In this document: piece after piece, positions 10,870 through 22,143 of the stretch
How the letters are laid out: every line of letters begins with the position of its first letter
Position numbering within the stretch: the first letter of the stretch is position 1
Origin: Agarophyton chilense
Taxonomy: Eukaryota > Rhodophyta > Florideophyceae > Gracilariales > Gracilariaceae
Reading direction: 5' to 3'
Assembly (NCBI GenBank): GCA_030374765.1
Contig: JARGXX010000080.1
Location: 434,001 to 498,000 of the forward strand
DNA length: 64,000 bases
Position numbers and translations under genes: made by a program
The notes under the pieces: generated by a model
Told to the model about the DNA's origin: nothing
The model's database searches: none
Seen by the model: the letters and a program-made list of their open reading frames with translations, nothing else

Positions 10870-11734
10870 CAGCGAACTCCACCCCACCGTTCACCTATCA
10901 CGTCAATTCAAAATCTATACCAGCCTTGATTTCCTTGAAAAACTGATTAGCAAACTGGTATCATGAATTTCCCATGTAAAACATCTCGACAAACTCAAAC
11001 CTTTTCCAAAGAAGCAATGACAGCCTGAGAACGGAACCCGCACAAGTGGCAGGACGAAAAACTTTCTCTTTATCTAAATATATGATTACCGACTAGACTT
11101 AAAATCCCACCTCCAGAAACTCTTAGTCCTCAAAGACGCGACATTCAGCGATTTGAAAAAGTCATTTACGTTATCTTTCCTGTTCATGCCAAAAAGTAAG
11201 CGTATATTTTGAATCGCACATAGCTCACCACAACATACGAAGCCAGCACATAAAAAAAACGGTGTTCGATTTCTTCTTGTTCTTTTATAAGAGTGACGAT
11301 GAAGATGATGTTTGTCAATGAACAAAAAGACTGTGTTACAATTGATTGAATTACCATCTTATGAAATTATCAGGATTTCAAACGGGAATGTTCATATTCA
11401 CCAAGATTGCAGTTGCATTATCTCTAATACCAGATTTTATTGATCACTTTACACGGCATTGTAGTTCGGCGAAAGAACACTTCTCGTCACACAGAGTTCA
11501 CATTCATGTTTCTAACGTCTTACCAATTGCTTTCGTGTAGTTTCAGTGATAAAAGCACTGTAATTGACAAAAAGCGAACCCATCAAAGCGAGATCATCTT
11601 TTATACTTTTCAAAGCCTAGTGTCTATAGGACCATTGGCCTCATTAAACAATACTTAAGTACAGCGTGTCGCGGTAGGGATAGAAGGAGACCAAATAAAT
11701 AAGGAGCGTTGCTATGGATTCGCATAATGTGCAA
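10870..11734. other. Intergenic, no gene seen
   Basis: AT-rich sequence with only short chance frames. A short stretch at about 11620-11645 (CTATAGGACCATTGGCCTCA) recurs in reverse orientation near 42968-42990, so part of it may be repeat-derived. Nothing else is recognisable. Confidence 0.4.
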
Positions 11735-11910
11735 CACAGTCGCGAGCTAGAGAAACAGGCAGAAAAAGCTACCCTCGGGGAATCCGTCCTTCTTCCGTCC
11801 CCACAACGGTTTATTGGGCGCTGGATATCAAACCGAGTGCACAGTGCTAATCGACTGCATTGCCGTGCACTCAGCTAAATGATTAGGACTGCAGAAAGCA
11901 CCACATTCTC
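11735..11910 (+). repeat. Dispersed repeat, copy 1 (partner at 17238-17420)
   Basis: About 175 bases align with 17238-17420 in the same orientation, with perhaps three quarters identity. Shared words include AACACAGTCGC, AAAAAGC, TCCGTCC, CTTCCGTCC, GAGTGCACAG and GCAGGAAGCACCAC or a near variant. No terminal repeats or domain were found, so the family is unknown. The partner lies beside a Ty3/gypsy fossil, so an LTR-element origin is possible. Confidence 0.5.
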
Positions 11911-12520
11911 CGTTGGGAGGCGATCCGACCTCCGTGAGACTGACCCGACCGCGGCGATCCCTCTACGTCGCGTGGATGAAGCCAGGAGAGGCGGGTCAGA
12001 TCTTCGAGCGAATGACATGGCAGCCGTGATTGCTCTCTGTGGCGTAGATGCACTTAGAAGATGTGCGCAAGCATTTGGAGAAGCGCTAACGCATTCGAAG
12101 AAACATCCGAACTTTTGGAAGAGGTCCTCGAACTTGTTGAAACCCAAGCGGTGCTTTTATATGAATCCCGAACCTTGCCACAACCGTTTCACTATACCAG
12201 TTTACGTTGCCCATCAACAACCTCAAAGCATCATTCATATCATTGTGCTACCATCAACATTAAACTGCGCGTACAATGCGTCATTAAAAGTCACATGAAA
12301 ACCCCTCTCTCCCATGACATCACTGTGGGGCTTCGGGTCGTGATATGTCATCAAACACCTTTTTTCGACAGCACAGCTAGAACAATATATACAATCATTT
12401 TGCTTGTAACGGGCGGCGCAGTACTCGAGTAGATGCTAGACATAGATAATTTAAGGTGAGAGCGTCTCTTTGTTCTCTGTAACAAGACTTCTACGTAAGC
12501 TTTCTTGTTAAACTCAAATA
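11911..12520. other. Intergenic, no gene seen
   Basis: This joins the dispersed repeat to the first Tc1/mariner copy. Open frames here are short, overlap each other and have no recognisable domain. Confidence 0.35.
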
Positions 12521-13888
12521 CAGTGCGTTTCAAAAATATTTCCCTTGACAAAAACTGCGCCAAAAAGGCATTTGATGTACAGAGAGCTTTTCAAAAACAT
12601 ATCCCTTTACAAAAACTGCGCCAAAAAGTCTTTTAACGTACTGTAGAGCACATTTCACAACAAATAAAAACCACAAAGTCAATAACAATGTTTCAAAAGT
12701 ATATCCTATATACAATCATTAGCTCAATTATGGCTCGTGGCGCACCTCTGACACGCTCTGAACAGCTGGAAATCATGGAATTAGTAGGTCAGGGTATGAT
12801 TTCAGCAGACATAGCCCAAAAACTCAAGCGCAGCCCAAAAACAATCAGAAACTTCATCAAAAACCCCGCTACATACGGAAGAAAGCGTTCAACCGGCCGT
12901 CCAACGTCACTATCCCCGGCGGATAAGCGTGGTATTAAGCTAGAACTATGCCATAACACTTCATCTTGCGGAAAATTAGTCAAAATATATAAATTTGCCT
13001 CTATTAAGATTTACAATATGGCGTGAAGTCAAACGTCAAAATTTGTTCATGTACACAAAAATGAGGAAAACTTTTTTTTTAAAAGATAATCTCAAGAAAA
13101 ATCGAGTTGAATGGTGGGCTAAAAAAGCTTATTGGAAAAAAGAATGGAATAATGTTATCTTTTCCGACGTAAAAAAGTTTAACCTTGATGGTCCAGATTG
13201 CTATAAATTCTATAGGCATGATCTACGAAAAGAAAAGAAATTATTTGCGACCAAGCATTGAGGAGGCGCATGAGCAATAGTTCGGGCTGCAATCTCTACG
13301 AAAGGAGCAACTGATATGGCTTTTGTTGAAAATACAATGAACTCTGAGAAGTATGCTGAGGTTCTAGAAAACTATCTTTTACCTTTTGCATACTGTATGC
13401 ACGGAGAAGAATTCATTTTTCAGCAAGATAATGCACATGTGCATAAGTCTAATTCTATGAAGCAGTGGTTCAATGGTCTAAATATGTCGGTTATGGAATG
13501 GCCTGCGCGCTCTCCTGACCTCAACCCTATCGAAAACATTTTGAGAATGTAGTCTCGAATGGTTAATGGGCAAGAAAGGCAATTTGATATAGTTTTTGAT
13601 CTAAAAATTTGTATCAAAGATTGCTAGGAAAAGAATGACTGTAATGCCATCAACCCTTTTAAAGAATCAATTCCAAAGCGTTTTATAAGTGTTATACAGT
13701 CTTAAGGAGCAAAAATAAACTACTGAACTCGCGTTAGAATAAAACGGATGCAATAAGGATTATGTTTTTGAAACAGTTCTTTTACTTGAAATTTTTTTCA
13801 CACTGATTTTGTTAGTTTTGCTGTAGCCAAAACGTCGATTTTTGGGAAAAATTAGCGAAAGATATGATTTTGAAACAGACTTTACTGT
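12521..13888 (+). mobile_element. Tc1/mariner transposon, copy 1 (inactive)
   Basis: The left end CAGTGCGTTTCAAAAA follows a TA dinucleotide. The right end near 13888 reads inversely (TTTTGAAACAGACTTTACTGTA), giving imperfect terminal inverted repeats at a TA target. The terminal segment is present twice on the left: the run through ACTGCGCCAAAAA at 12530-12570 is repeated at about 12590-12632. The transposase inside is broken. Copy 2 begins at the right end with almost no gap. Confidence 0.75.
12730..13705 (+). pseudogene. Tc1/mariner transposase, decayed
   Basis: The first part (from ATG 12730) is a helix-turn-helix DNA-binding region beginning MARGAPLTRSEQ, with SADIAQKL and SPKTIRNF as recognition-helix pieces and a GRPTSL linker. 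The catalytic domain follows, with a first aspartate in FSDVKKFNLDGPD (about 13165-13190), a second in QQDNAHVH (about 13420-13440) and the glutamate in SPDLNPIEN (about 13510-13540). This is the DD34E pattern of Tc1-like enzymes that cut and paste at TA. At least two frame changes separate the HTH from the catalytic part, and a TAG at 13550 ends the last frame about 50 residues early. The enzyme is therefore not functional. Confidence 0.8.
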
Positions 13889-14815
13889 AAAGCGCATTTC
13901 ACACCAAATAAAACTCAAGTCCAAACCACTGTTTCAATGGAAGAACCTGTATGCTATTAATAGCTCAACCATAGCTCGTGGCCCACCTTTGACACGTTCT
14001 GAACTGTTGAAAATCATGGAATTAGCTGGTTAAGGTAAGGTTCCAGCAGATATAGCGCAAAAACTCAAGCGTAACAAAAAAACAATTAAAGACATCATGA
14101 AAAATCCCGCTACATACGGAAAATAGCGTTCAAGCGGCCGTTATACGTCACTATCTCCAGCAGATATGAGTTAAATTAAACGAGAAATATAACATAACAA
14201 TTTCTTTTGCCCAACGATTGAAAAAAATAGATATCTGCCTCTATCCCAATTCAATATATGGCGTGAAAATAACCGTCCAAAAATGTTCAAATACCCAAAA
14301 ATGTGGAAACATTTTTTTCTAAACATGATAATAAGAACAATTGTGTGTAGTGGTGTACCAAAATTTTTGATTGGAAAACAGAATAAAATTACGTTTTTTT
14401 TAAAAAAAATTGCAACCATGGTGGTCTAGATTGTAATAAAATGTAGTGGCATGATCCAAGTAAAGAAAAGGCAGAATTTGTAACGGGGCATTCACGATGG
14501 GTGTCAGTCATGTTTTTAGCTGTAAGCTCTACGAAAGGAGCAACTGATATGGTTTTGAATGAAATTAATATGGTCTCTGGAAAGCTTGCTGAGATTTTAA
14601 AAAAACTATCTGCCATCTTTGGCATACTATACGCACAAAGAAAAATTCAATTTTCAGCAAGATAATGCCCCTGTGCATAAAATATATTTTATGAAACAGT
14701 GTTTTAAAATTCTAAATATGTCGGTTATGGAATGGCCTGCGTGCTTTTCTGACCTGGACCATATCGAAAAAATATGTATGTTTCGAGAGAACGAATGTCT
14801 ACAACACTGAATGAC
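13885..14815 (+). mobile_element. Tc1/mariner transposon, copy 2 (truncated, inactive)
   Basis: It starts at the right terminus of copy 1, and CTGTAAAGCGCATTTCACA corresponds to copy 1 from about 12642. HTH (ARGPPLTRSE, about 13976), a decayed middle, QQDNAPVH (about 14658) and an altered SDLDHIEK catalytic end (about 14750) follow in order. Several stops and frame changes are present. The right third and right terminal repeat are missing. It is more decayed than copy 1. Confidence 0.7.
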
Positions 14816-14829
14816 AAGCCTCCGGATTG

Positions 14830-15150
14830 GTGGAAGAGCTAGGCATGCTCTTGAGTTGGTTGACTTAGCACTCGAATTACCGCGTTCTTTCTTTCGACAA
14901 TTCCAAATTTGTTGTGTCGTCGAGCTTGGCGAATTTCGAACTGGATACAAAAGTATTTCATGGTTCTTCTGAACGTGTTGTTGAAGTATTCCAGGTCATC
15001 TGATACGGTTTTCGGCACTTTGTGAACATTTTTCCAGTTGTACTCAAACTTTCTGGGACAGATGTCCATTTCAATTGAGGTTACGACGGAAGTGGTTGAG
15101 AAAGCGGTGCTGGTGTCCGTCATATGTTAGATGGGATATTCAGTAAGAGT
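14830..15150 (-). mobile_element. Retroelement integrase fragment (fossil)
   Basis: On the minus strand a short piece contains ARRHNKFGIVERKN. This resembles the stretch around the catalytic glutamate of retroelement integrases (GxxERKN or GxVERxN). No neighbouring domains survive. The family (copia or gypsy) cannot be fixed. From here to 15420 I see nothing else. Confidence 0.4.
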
Positions 15151-15420
15151 GGAAAAGGATAGAGAGTCGATTTGAACATGAGTATTGTACGTACATTGAT
15201 CCTTGCTGCAGGATACTTTCCGGGATTACAAAGGCTTTCCTGTACTTTTTAAAGATCGAGATCGATTGAATACCGAAGAAAGAGCTTGCTTCATAACATG
15301 GTTAAAAAAATTGCCAAGTTTGCAGAGCGTAGACATATCTTCGACGTGCAGGTGTGTGTATGAATGAAGTTTTTCGACAAAATGTTTGGCCGATCTACCA
15401 TCAATATATCTAAATCTTTT

Positions 15421-16283
15421 TGAAGAGCAACGCCCTCCAGGGAGGTTTTTGGGGACTTAAGTTTTTTTCCGGAGCCTCCGGCGTGCAACCTCGTTATGAG
15501 TAGGAGTAATCCGTTTTCACGGCGATGGCCGGAACGCCGGTGATGCACCGGCGGGACCGGGTGCCATACACGTGGCCGCAGCGCCCGCGGGACACGTGGC
15601 CACCAGATTGGCCCCTTTGTAGACGGACATTTAGCTATTTAGGATAGACTTTATTTATTCTATTCTACGGTGACTACAGTACTTAGGCCGCCGGCCTCGC
15701 GGTCGCCGGTCCAGTAAAGTCTCCCCAACAAGGGTGATCTTGGTCTTCCAGATCTTGGCTCTGGGTCGAACCGCCTGCGCGGATATACAACTCCTTACGG
15801 AGGGATTTCCCGTGGTGCACGGCTTCCCAACCCCCTTGGACGTTCAAGCAGCCTTCGTGTGTTGGGTATCTATTCCCACTTTCGTGGTTCCGCCCGTGTA
15901 TACGGTTTGCTACACCCGGCAGTGCCGGTTATTCCCGAGTCCCCTCTTGCGACTCGTGGTCAACCTCGCCCTCTTGCCTCCGTTCCCATTTTCCTTCCCT
16001 TTTCCTCCCCTTCATTGGGCAATTCCCGCTCTTGCGGCTCGCACTGACACCTGTCGTGCTCGCCACTCTCGTGGGTTTTGCCTCCTCAGAGGATACGCAA
16101 GCACCGCTTCTGCGGATATTCTCGGCTTCTTTCAGCCTCCCTGCGCCGTCGCGACGGTTCGGCTCCGGCTTACACCCGGCATTGCGCGCCGATCCCTGGG
16201 AGGGCTCTACCGCGCCGGTTACCTCGTGAGAGGAAGATCCGGACGTCTTCGTAGGTTTTCCCCCTTGGGGGCATTGTCCTACA
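15421..16283 (+). repeat. Solo LTR, family S (plus orientation)
   Basis: It starts TGAAGAGCAACGCCC and ends GTCCTACA, 863 bases. It is flanked by a perfect 5-base duplication CTTTT (15416-15420 and 16284-16288) and has no internal coding region, so it is a solo LTR left by recombination. The reverse complement of 47638-48502 is a near-identical copy. It contains CCAC-tetraloop-GTGG hairpins (for example about 16061-16073) and a TTTATTTATT stretch about 230 bases from its start. A 218-codon frame inside it is not a gene. Confidence 0.85.
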
Positions 16284-17237
16284 CTTTTTCCCTTTTGAAT
16301 CGATTCAAAACACTTGTGAGCTTTAAAGAACGTCCGAAAGGTCGAAACTTTTTAAATGAAATTGAAGGGATACGTTCGCACAGTTTCTGAGTCATCGGCT
16401 ATGGTTTGATATGTATATATTTCCAAAGCAACCGGATTTTCTGATTCCTCTCTGATATGAGGTGGGATCAGAAGAAGATTCTGCGACCCGTGAAACAATA
16501 TTTTTAGCAGATCTCAGATCTCAGAAGCAAGAAGCCCTCCCTTTCCGTCATGAAGAAGGAAATCTTCACGTTTTTGCTGCCATGTTAATGATGGGAAGGT
16601 AACACATACCGATTAAAAGGCTGGCCTCACTGCATTGTTGCCCATACCCGTGAATGAAAAGGTGAGCTTCTAAAGCGGGCATCTTGAATTCCACTCCGAT
16701 ATCGTGAAAAGGTGTTATTGTAAAGTCGATCCCACCTATACTCCGTATGCATCCTGGACCAATGATCGGATTAGGATCCATACGCCAGGTGAGAACGTCA
16801 GATTTCGCCCCAGGGGTGTCGATATAGCTTCTTTGTCCTTGCCTGACACCAAGAGATGCCGAAAAACGAGCATAACTGTGGTTTTTGAAAAAAAATGTTT
16901 GTTTGAGGCTTCATTGTCGATTTGGCGAAGTTTGCCAACGGTATGGAAGTAGATGATTTAAGATTTTTAACCGTCTGAAGCGCGACGATTTTCAAGGCCT
17001 CTACAGTCGAAGCATACGTCTTGATCGGGTAATTTAGGATTTCACTTCTAATTGATTCAAGACCGATTGACAGCTTCGTTTTGGTGGTTATTTGAGTCAT
17101 TGTGACTATTTTTACTGCCATTGTTGTTCGAATTTTAATAACAAGAATTCCATGAGTTACCGGAAGAATGATACTTGTGAGAAACCAAAAGAGCAGATAA
17201 TATACTATCACCTACAGAATTTTTCATAGAGTCGGGT
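16284..17237. other. Intergenic, no gene seen
   Basis: AT-rich. A minus-strand open stretch of about 137 codons (17211-16798) has no recognisable domain and poor coding character. Probably decayed repeat. Confidence 0.35.
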
Positions 17238-17420
17238 GATGTGAAACACAGTCGCAAACGAGGGGAACTGGTAGAAAAAGCCACCCCGGGAACTCCGTCC
17301 ATCTTCCGTCCTTGGAACGGGTTATTGTGCGCTGAATACCAAGCTGAGTGCACAGCGGCGATTTCCTGCATTGCTGTGCCCTCAGAAAAATTGTCTGGAT
17401 TACAGGAAGCACCACAATCA
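17238..17420 (+). repeat. Dispersed repeat, copy 2 (partner at 11735-11910)
   Basis: It aligns with 11735-11910 in the same orientation. It lies directly upstream of the Ty3/gypsy fossil at 17541. Function and full extent are unknown. Confidence 0.5.
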
Positions 17421-17540
17421 TATGAGGCCACGATTACAAAAAATCTCATTTTTTTAATCTTTGGCATTATTTCTAAAGATTCGCCCCTCGAAACCAGACG
17501 ACTGGCTTTGAGAATCCCGGAGGTGGATTAGACGACAGAA

Positions 17541-19880
17541 CGTGATGACACAATTCCGAAAGCTACAGCGAATGCTACTGAACCTGTTGACAGGAGTGTC
17601 ACCCCGATTGAGGAGTCCGCAACCGAGTAAATGGAATACATCATCCAAGGCATTCAAGATCATGGATGGCATGCAAAGGACAACAGTTTACTGTTTAAAG
17701 TGCGTTGGTATGGGTATCAACCCGAGGACGATACATGGGAGCCCATACACAATATACCACGATCACACGTGCTCGCGTACTGCCGACGTGCTAAACTGGA
17801 TGTCCAAGACACTATTGATGACGCTCTCGTCGGTTTGGTTGTGTCAGGAGAGCCTGATCGAATCTGATTCATACAAAAGTATGAAGTAACTCCAGGAGGA
17901 GGAAGAATGAAGTGGAGTTCCACAAGAAGCTAGAAATGAAGCAAGAAGAGGAGAGGCCTCGCGGAAAGAAGAAAAAGCAAAGAAGTTGCAGAAGATCAAA
18001 GCGTTTTTTTTTATCTCAAGACTACCGCTAGCCGGTTTGTTACATTGCCCTCAGAGAAGAAAATTAGGGATTCGGGTTATCCGAGTTGATACATATCGAG
18101 AAGCGCAAGAGATTCAGCATCTGCTGTCGATTTACTTGAACAAGGTGGGCAGGAATCCCAGCGTCTTCGAAGAACTGCCTCAGATTGCCAAGTTCGGCAT
18201 CGTGGGAAGCCACTGCGGGTCAAACAGGCTCCGGCACAGCGCTCTGCATCGCTGCAGGGACCACAGGCTCTATGCCGTCATTCTCACCCAAAGCGTGATC
18301 CTCGAGGATGACCTTCTCTGTCTCTTCGTCGTAATCGATTTCGTGCATCTTGTCAACGAGTGCGTCTGCATTTTGAGGAGTTGGCTCGTGTATGTAACCA
18401 GTCGGCTGGGTTGGAGGCATTCCTCGCGGTGTTTCCCGCAGAACTTTGGCGTGAGCGCCGTCGATATGCTGGTTAGTCCAGGGGTCGTACCAGACGAAGT
18501 CACCGCCGGGACTGGTTCTTCCGTGTGAATAGTTGCGACGAGAACTTTCTCTAGCCTGCTGTTCAAAAGGAACAAGGGTCCAGTCAATCTGGTCGATGAC
18601 ATCCATCAGGCGCAGAAATTCTTCGTGATTGGCACGTGAGCCCAGGACGAGCGACAGATCGAGTTCTCTCGCAAGTTGTCGAGCGATCGGGCTTCTATAC
18701 CAAAACGATATGTGTCGTACATACCCAAAAGGATTAACATGGCCATCTTCGCGATGAATTCAGTGTAGACGACTAATAAAAAACCTGAAAACGGATCATT
18801 GGCGAGTAAGGAACCTCCATAGGTGATTGAAGGAGGGAGCTTCACAGGACAGCCACGAAGACTCTCGATCTCATCTCAGTATTGAGGAATCGGAACGTAG
18901 CGCCCGACACGCGAGTTATACCGAATTCGGTCTACATCCAGCGTTTTGTATGAAACCAAGAATCCGAGTTGAGATCTGGTACGGCGTTCCCACCGGGGGA
19001 ATTCCCAATACGGATTATCCTGTTTGCGTAGATAGCGGAATTCCGCGCGTAATGGAAGACTGTCGGAACAGAGGGCCATGTTGGATACTCCACGAACACC
19101 GCGCCACCTTTGGACATCCAAATATGCTAGGTTCTCGACATACGAGTAGGCCTCTCCATTTGTTCTGGCACACCAGGTATCGAATGTTCAATCCTCATTT
19201 AGAGGCACCAAGCCGATAATGCGGCGTAATCGATGGTACACTAGACGGCTGAATCGTTCGCGCGCCTCGAGCAAGCTCTGGTTTCCGAAGCAACTGATTG
19301 CATTTTTTGGAATAACGCAATGGCTCAACCCATCTGTTGTAAACAACGCATGCCATGGGATACCATCGGGAAGGCGACCGGCGACCACATACTGATTCAT
19401 CAGAGCCTCGTCGCGGACCGCTGCAAGAAAAAAGCAAGGCGCTCGCGCGTATAATGCAGAGTGGTGCAGGGGGTTTCGACCGACGAAGTCCGCGTAATGT
19501 GGGAACCTCTGTACGGAGGAGGATGCAGGTTGCAGAACAGCCGCTGTGGAGGAAGGGTATGCAGGACCCAGATTGGAAGCCGATTGCGGCAAAGGGGCAG
19601 TTCTGGAGATTGGAGCGGAACCTCTAAGCCTTGCAGAAGTCTGCTGAATCGGAGAGTTGTCGAGATCGTCATAGGAAATAGGTGGATTGACCACGTAAGA
19701 CAGAAGGTTGCTCATCGCGAGATGTCCGATACATGAAAAGCTTGAAAGGTGGAATAGCGAGATGATCGCAAGGTGGATTGGGAAAACACAAGGTTGTGAT
19801 CCGAAAAGAAGAGTCGGAATGTCCAAGAAGCGCGCTGCGATTGCTTTTACAGACAATGCGTCGCGGGGGCCCCGCTCCTA
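17541..19880 (+). mobile_element. Fossil Ty3/gypsy 3' part: chromodomain plus antisense gene
   Basis: On the plus strand, about 17631-17800 encodes a chromodomain (LFKVRWYGYQPEDDTWEP core), the usual end of chromovirus pol. On the minus strand, about 18220-19856 encodes a decayed relative of the 631-residue protein at 59694-61589. Shared pieces are AVRDE, DVID followed by W and VP, and PTGYI. The two coding parts converge tail-to-tail, the same layout as in the two other elements in this window. No LTR or pol core was found. Several breaks are present and the copy looks old. Confidence 0.65.
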
Positions 19881-20118
19881 ACGGGGAGGATATGTATCAT
19901 TCTGGATGCACCTGAGTTCGACCGTTCGAAATACTACGAAGTCGCGATACGACATTCATAAGCTATTGCTCGGGCTGTACTCGATTACGAGAAGTTATGA
20001 GAAGAATTACATCATGGAAAGGTTTGGACAGGAGAAATTTAATTACGAAGTACTGTATTTAGTGTACACTGTAAGGTGTCACCACCAAATATTTTATTTG
20101 GTATTATTTAGATAATTA

Positions 20119-20688
20119 TGTAGTGGCACGCCACGCGTATGCACTACTGTACAGAAGTTGCTTTGCCTCTTGGCACATTAGAGGGCGCAAGGCCCAGATG
20201 AGGACGGCGAAGGCTAACCAAGAACCAACAAACCTCAAGACCATCTTTGGGAGTCCTAGAAATTCTAAAGTGGTTCACCACAAAGGGGCACCTATAGTAT
20301 CAGTTCTTAACCGTTCTGAGCTATAGCTCTTGATCCGAGGATACCCTCTACTGCTGCACGTTTATCGCCCACTTTTTACAGCTTTCTGTGTGTGTGTGTG
20401 TTGTTTCTTTGTTGTTTTCTCTACTGTTACCTAGTTATTTGTGTTTTCACAAGTGTTCTCGAGCCGATCTCGCGTGCATTACGCACCGCCGTATTTGGAC
20501 ACCTGCCTTGTGAATACACGTATTATTCCCATTGTTCAGGCACACCTGGGGGCTTTCCGCACACTCTCTTCTTATCTAAGAACCGTCGCTCGCAAGGCGA
20601 CACCCGCCCTTCGCGGTTATTCCTGTGGATACCCACTGCACCGAGACCTCTACAGTCTTCAGTGGAATACCACATAGACCATATTACA
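20119..20688 (+). repeat. Candidate solo LTR
   Basis: It begins TGTAGTGGCACGCC, close to the start shared by other LTRs here (TGWRGWGCAACGCC type), and ends ATTACA, giving TGTA/TACA termini. The 4 bases ATTA flank both sides (20115-20118 and 20689-20692). About 570 bases, no coding content, with a GT-repeat near 20390. It is weaker than the other solo LTRs because no second copy is in the window. Confidence 0.4.
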
Positions 20689-22143
20689 ATTAGAATTAGT
20701 CAAGCTCCTGAAGGAGTTTTTCACATACAATCAGCTCAGCGATGTCCTAACCATGTGCTTATAAGTCTCCAAGCGGTTGTGAAACAATTGCGCTGGCGAT
20801 ATTGAAAAAAACACTGTCAAGAATGTACTTTAAAGTAGATAGAAGCTATATATATGATTAGATTGTTTTTTTAAGAAAAATGTACGCTAATGTCTCTCGA
20901 CAAGTGCTTTTTTACTAATTTCTTTGAGAAATAGAATTTACCTAACTTGAGGCCAGGTCCGCCTTATATGAGGCCTATCCCCAGACTTTTTTAAATTTGT
21001 GTCTACAGGAGAACTTCACTCGTATTGGGCCACTATTATCACGTGTTTCCTGGTTTGAACTAGTTTCATTTTTTTACAACCCTTCCCGGTACACGTTTAA
21101 GGAGTAGAGTATACACAAATCCAGATTTCGCATAGAATCCGGAGAATACGATAAACTTGTGACACATTCACAACTTTGAGGTTAGGGTAGTATTATTTTT
21201 CGCAGAAATCGTAGTTCTACGACAGTAAGAGCCGTTCCAAGCCCACAAAATACAGCATATGTATCTAGTGCATGGCCCATGCCAGAGACAAATATTGCAA
21301 TGTGTCCATTCTAAGAAAATCCGGAATAGAGTGGAATACATGGGTTTCATCCGGATCAGTAAGTACTATATCGGAAACATTTTCTTGGTATTGTGCGGGG
21401 GTGTGCATGCAGTCTCGCCGTGACAATATTTAATTTTTGTTGATTGTACAAAATCGGACGTTGAAAGCGAGACGAGATTAGGAAAACGGCATTTCTGTCT
21501 CCGGCACGGTGGGTTATCAGCCAAAATTTTTTCGCTTGTTTATCTCCTCTATATTTAATGCAAGTTGGCAGACCTAGTAGTGATGAAAGGTCAAGTCCAT
21601 GAGTGTTTTTTCTTTTTCAACGAGGCTTGGCGCCATTCCACCAAGACTTTTCGGAAGACTTTATCGTAAGACATACAATGTGTTTTTAAGACTACCAGAA
21701 ATTCTAAGTATAGAAGATCCATCTACTAACCGGTAAAACTGCCCATTGCAGCGACTAGCAGCAACAAAATCATGACTGGACGGAGGATCCTATCCGGAAA
21801 AAAAGGAAAACGTAGAAAATACATCTTCCACGCTTTAGTACTATCGAGATTAGCCTTGAAGCAGCTACACAACAATCTCGATATTTAATTCCCGTAAAAT
21901 AAGTAAAGTTGGCTTCAATTCTCCGTCCAACGATTTTCGATAAATAGAAGCAGTGCCCTTGACATGTGTTGAGGTGCCCTAGACGGTAATGAATTCGAAA
22001 TTGAGGAGCCGTGGGCCGACGAGACTGCCCATCCTGCAACGCACTCTAGGAAGAAGAGATTTTTAGCTCTTAAGATATAGGATATGTGCGACTCCCCGTA
22101 TCGTTTCAAATTTGTGTCTTGTTGTTTTGCAGGTTTGATGCAC
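20689..22143. other. Intergenic, no gene seen
   Basis: AT-rich, left flank of the 10.3 kb Ty3/gypsy insertion. Open frames are under 90 codons and featureless. A GAGGCC-containing stretch near 20950-20990 faintly resembles 42950-42985. Confidence 0.35.

Noticed and set aside
15734-16390. 218-codon open frame inside a solo LTR
   Set aside because: The reverse copy at 47638-48502 carries the same frame only in part, and it lies wholly inside LTR sequence with no domain. It is a by-product of the GC-rich LTR.
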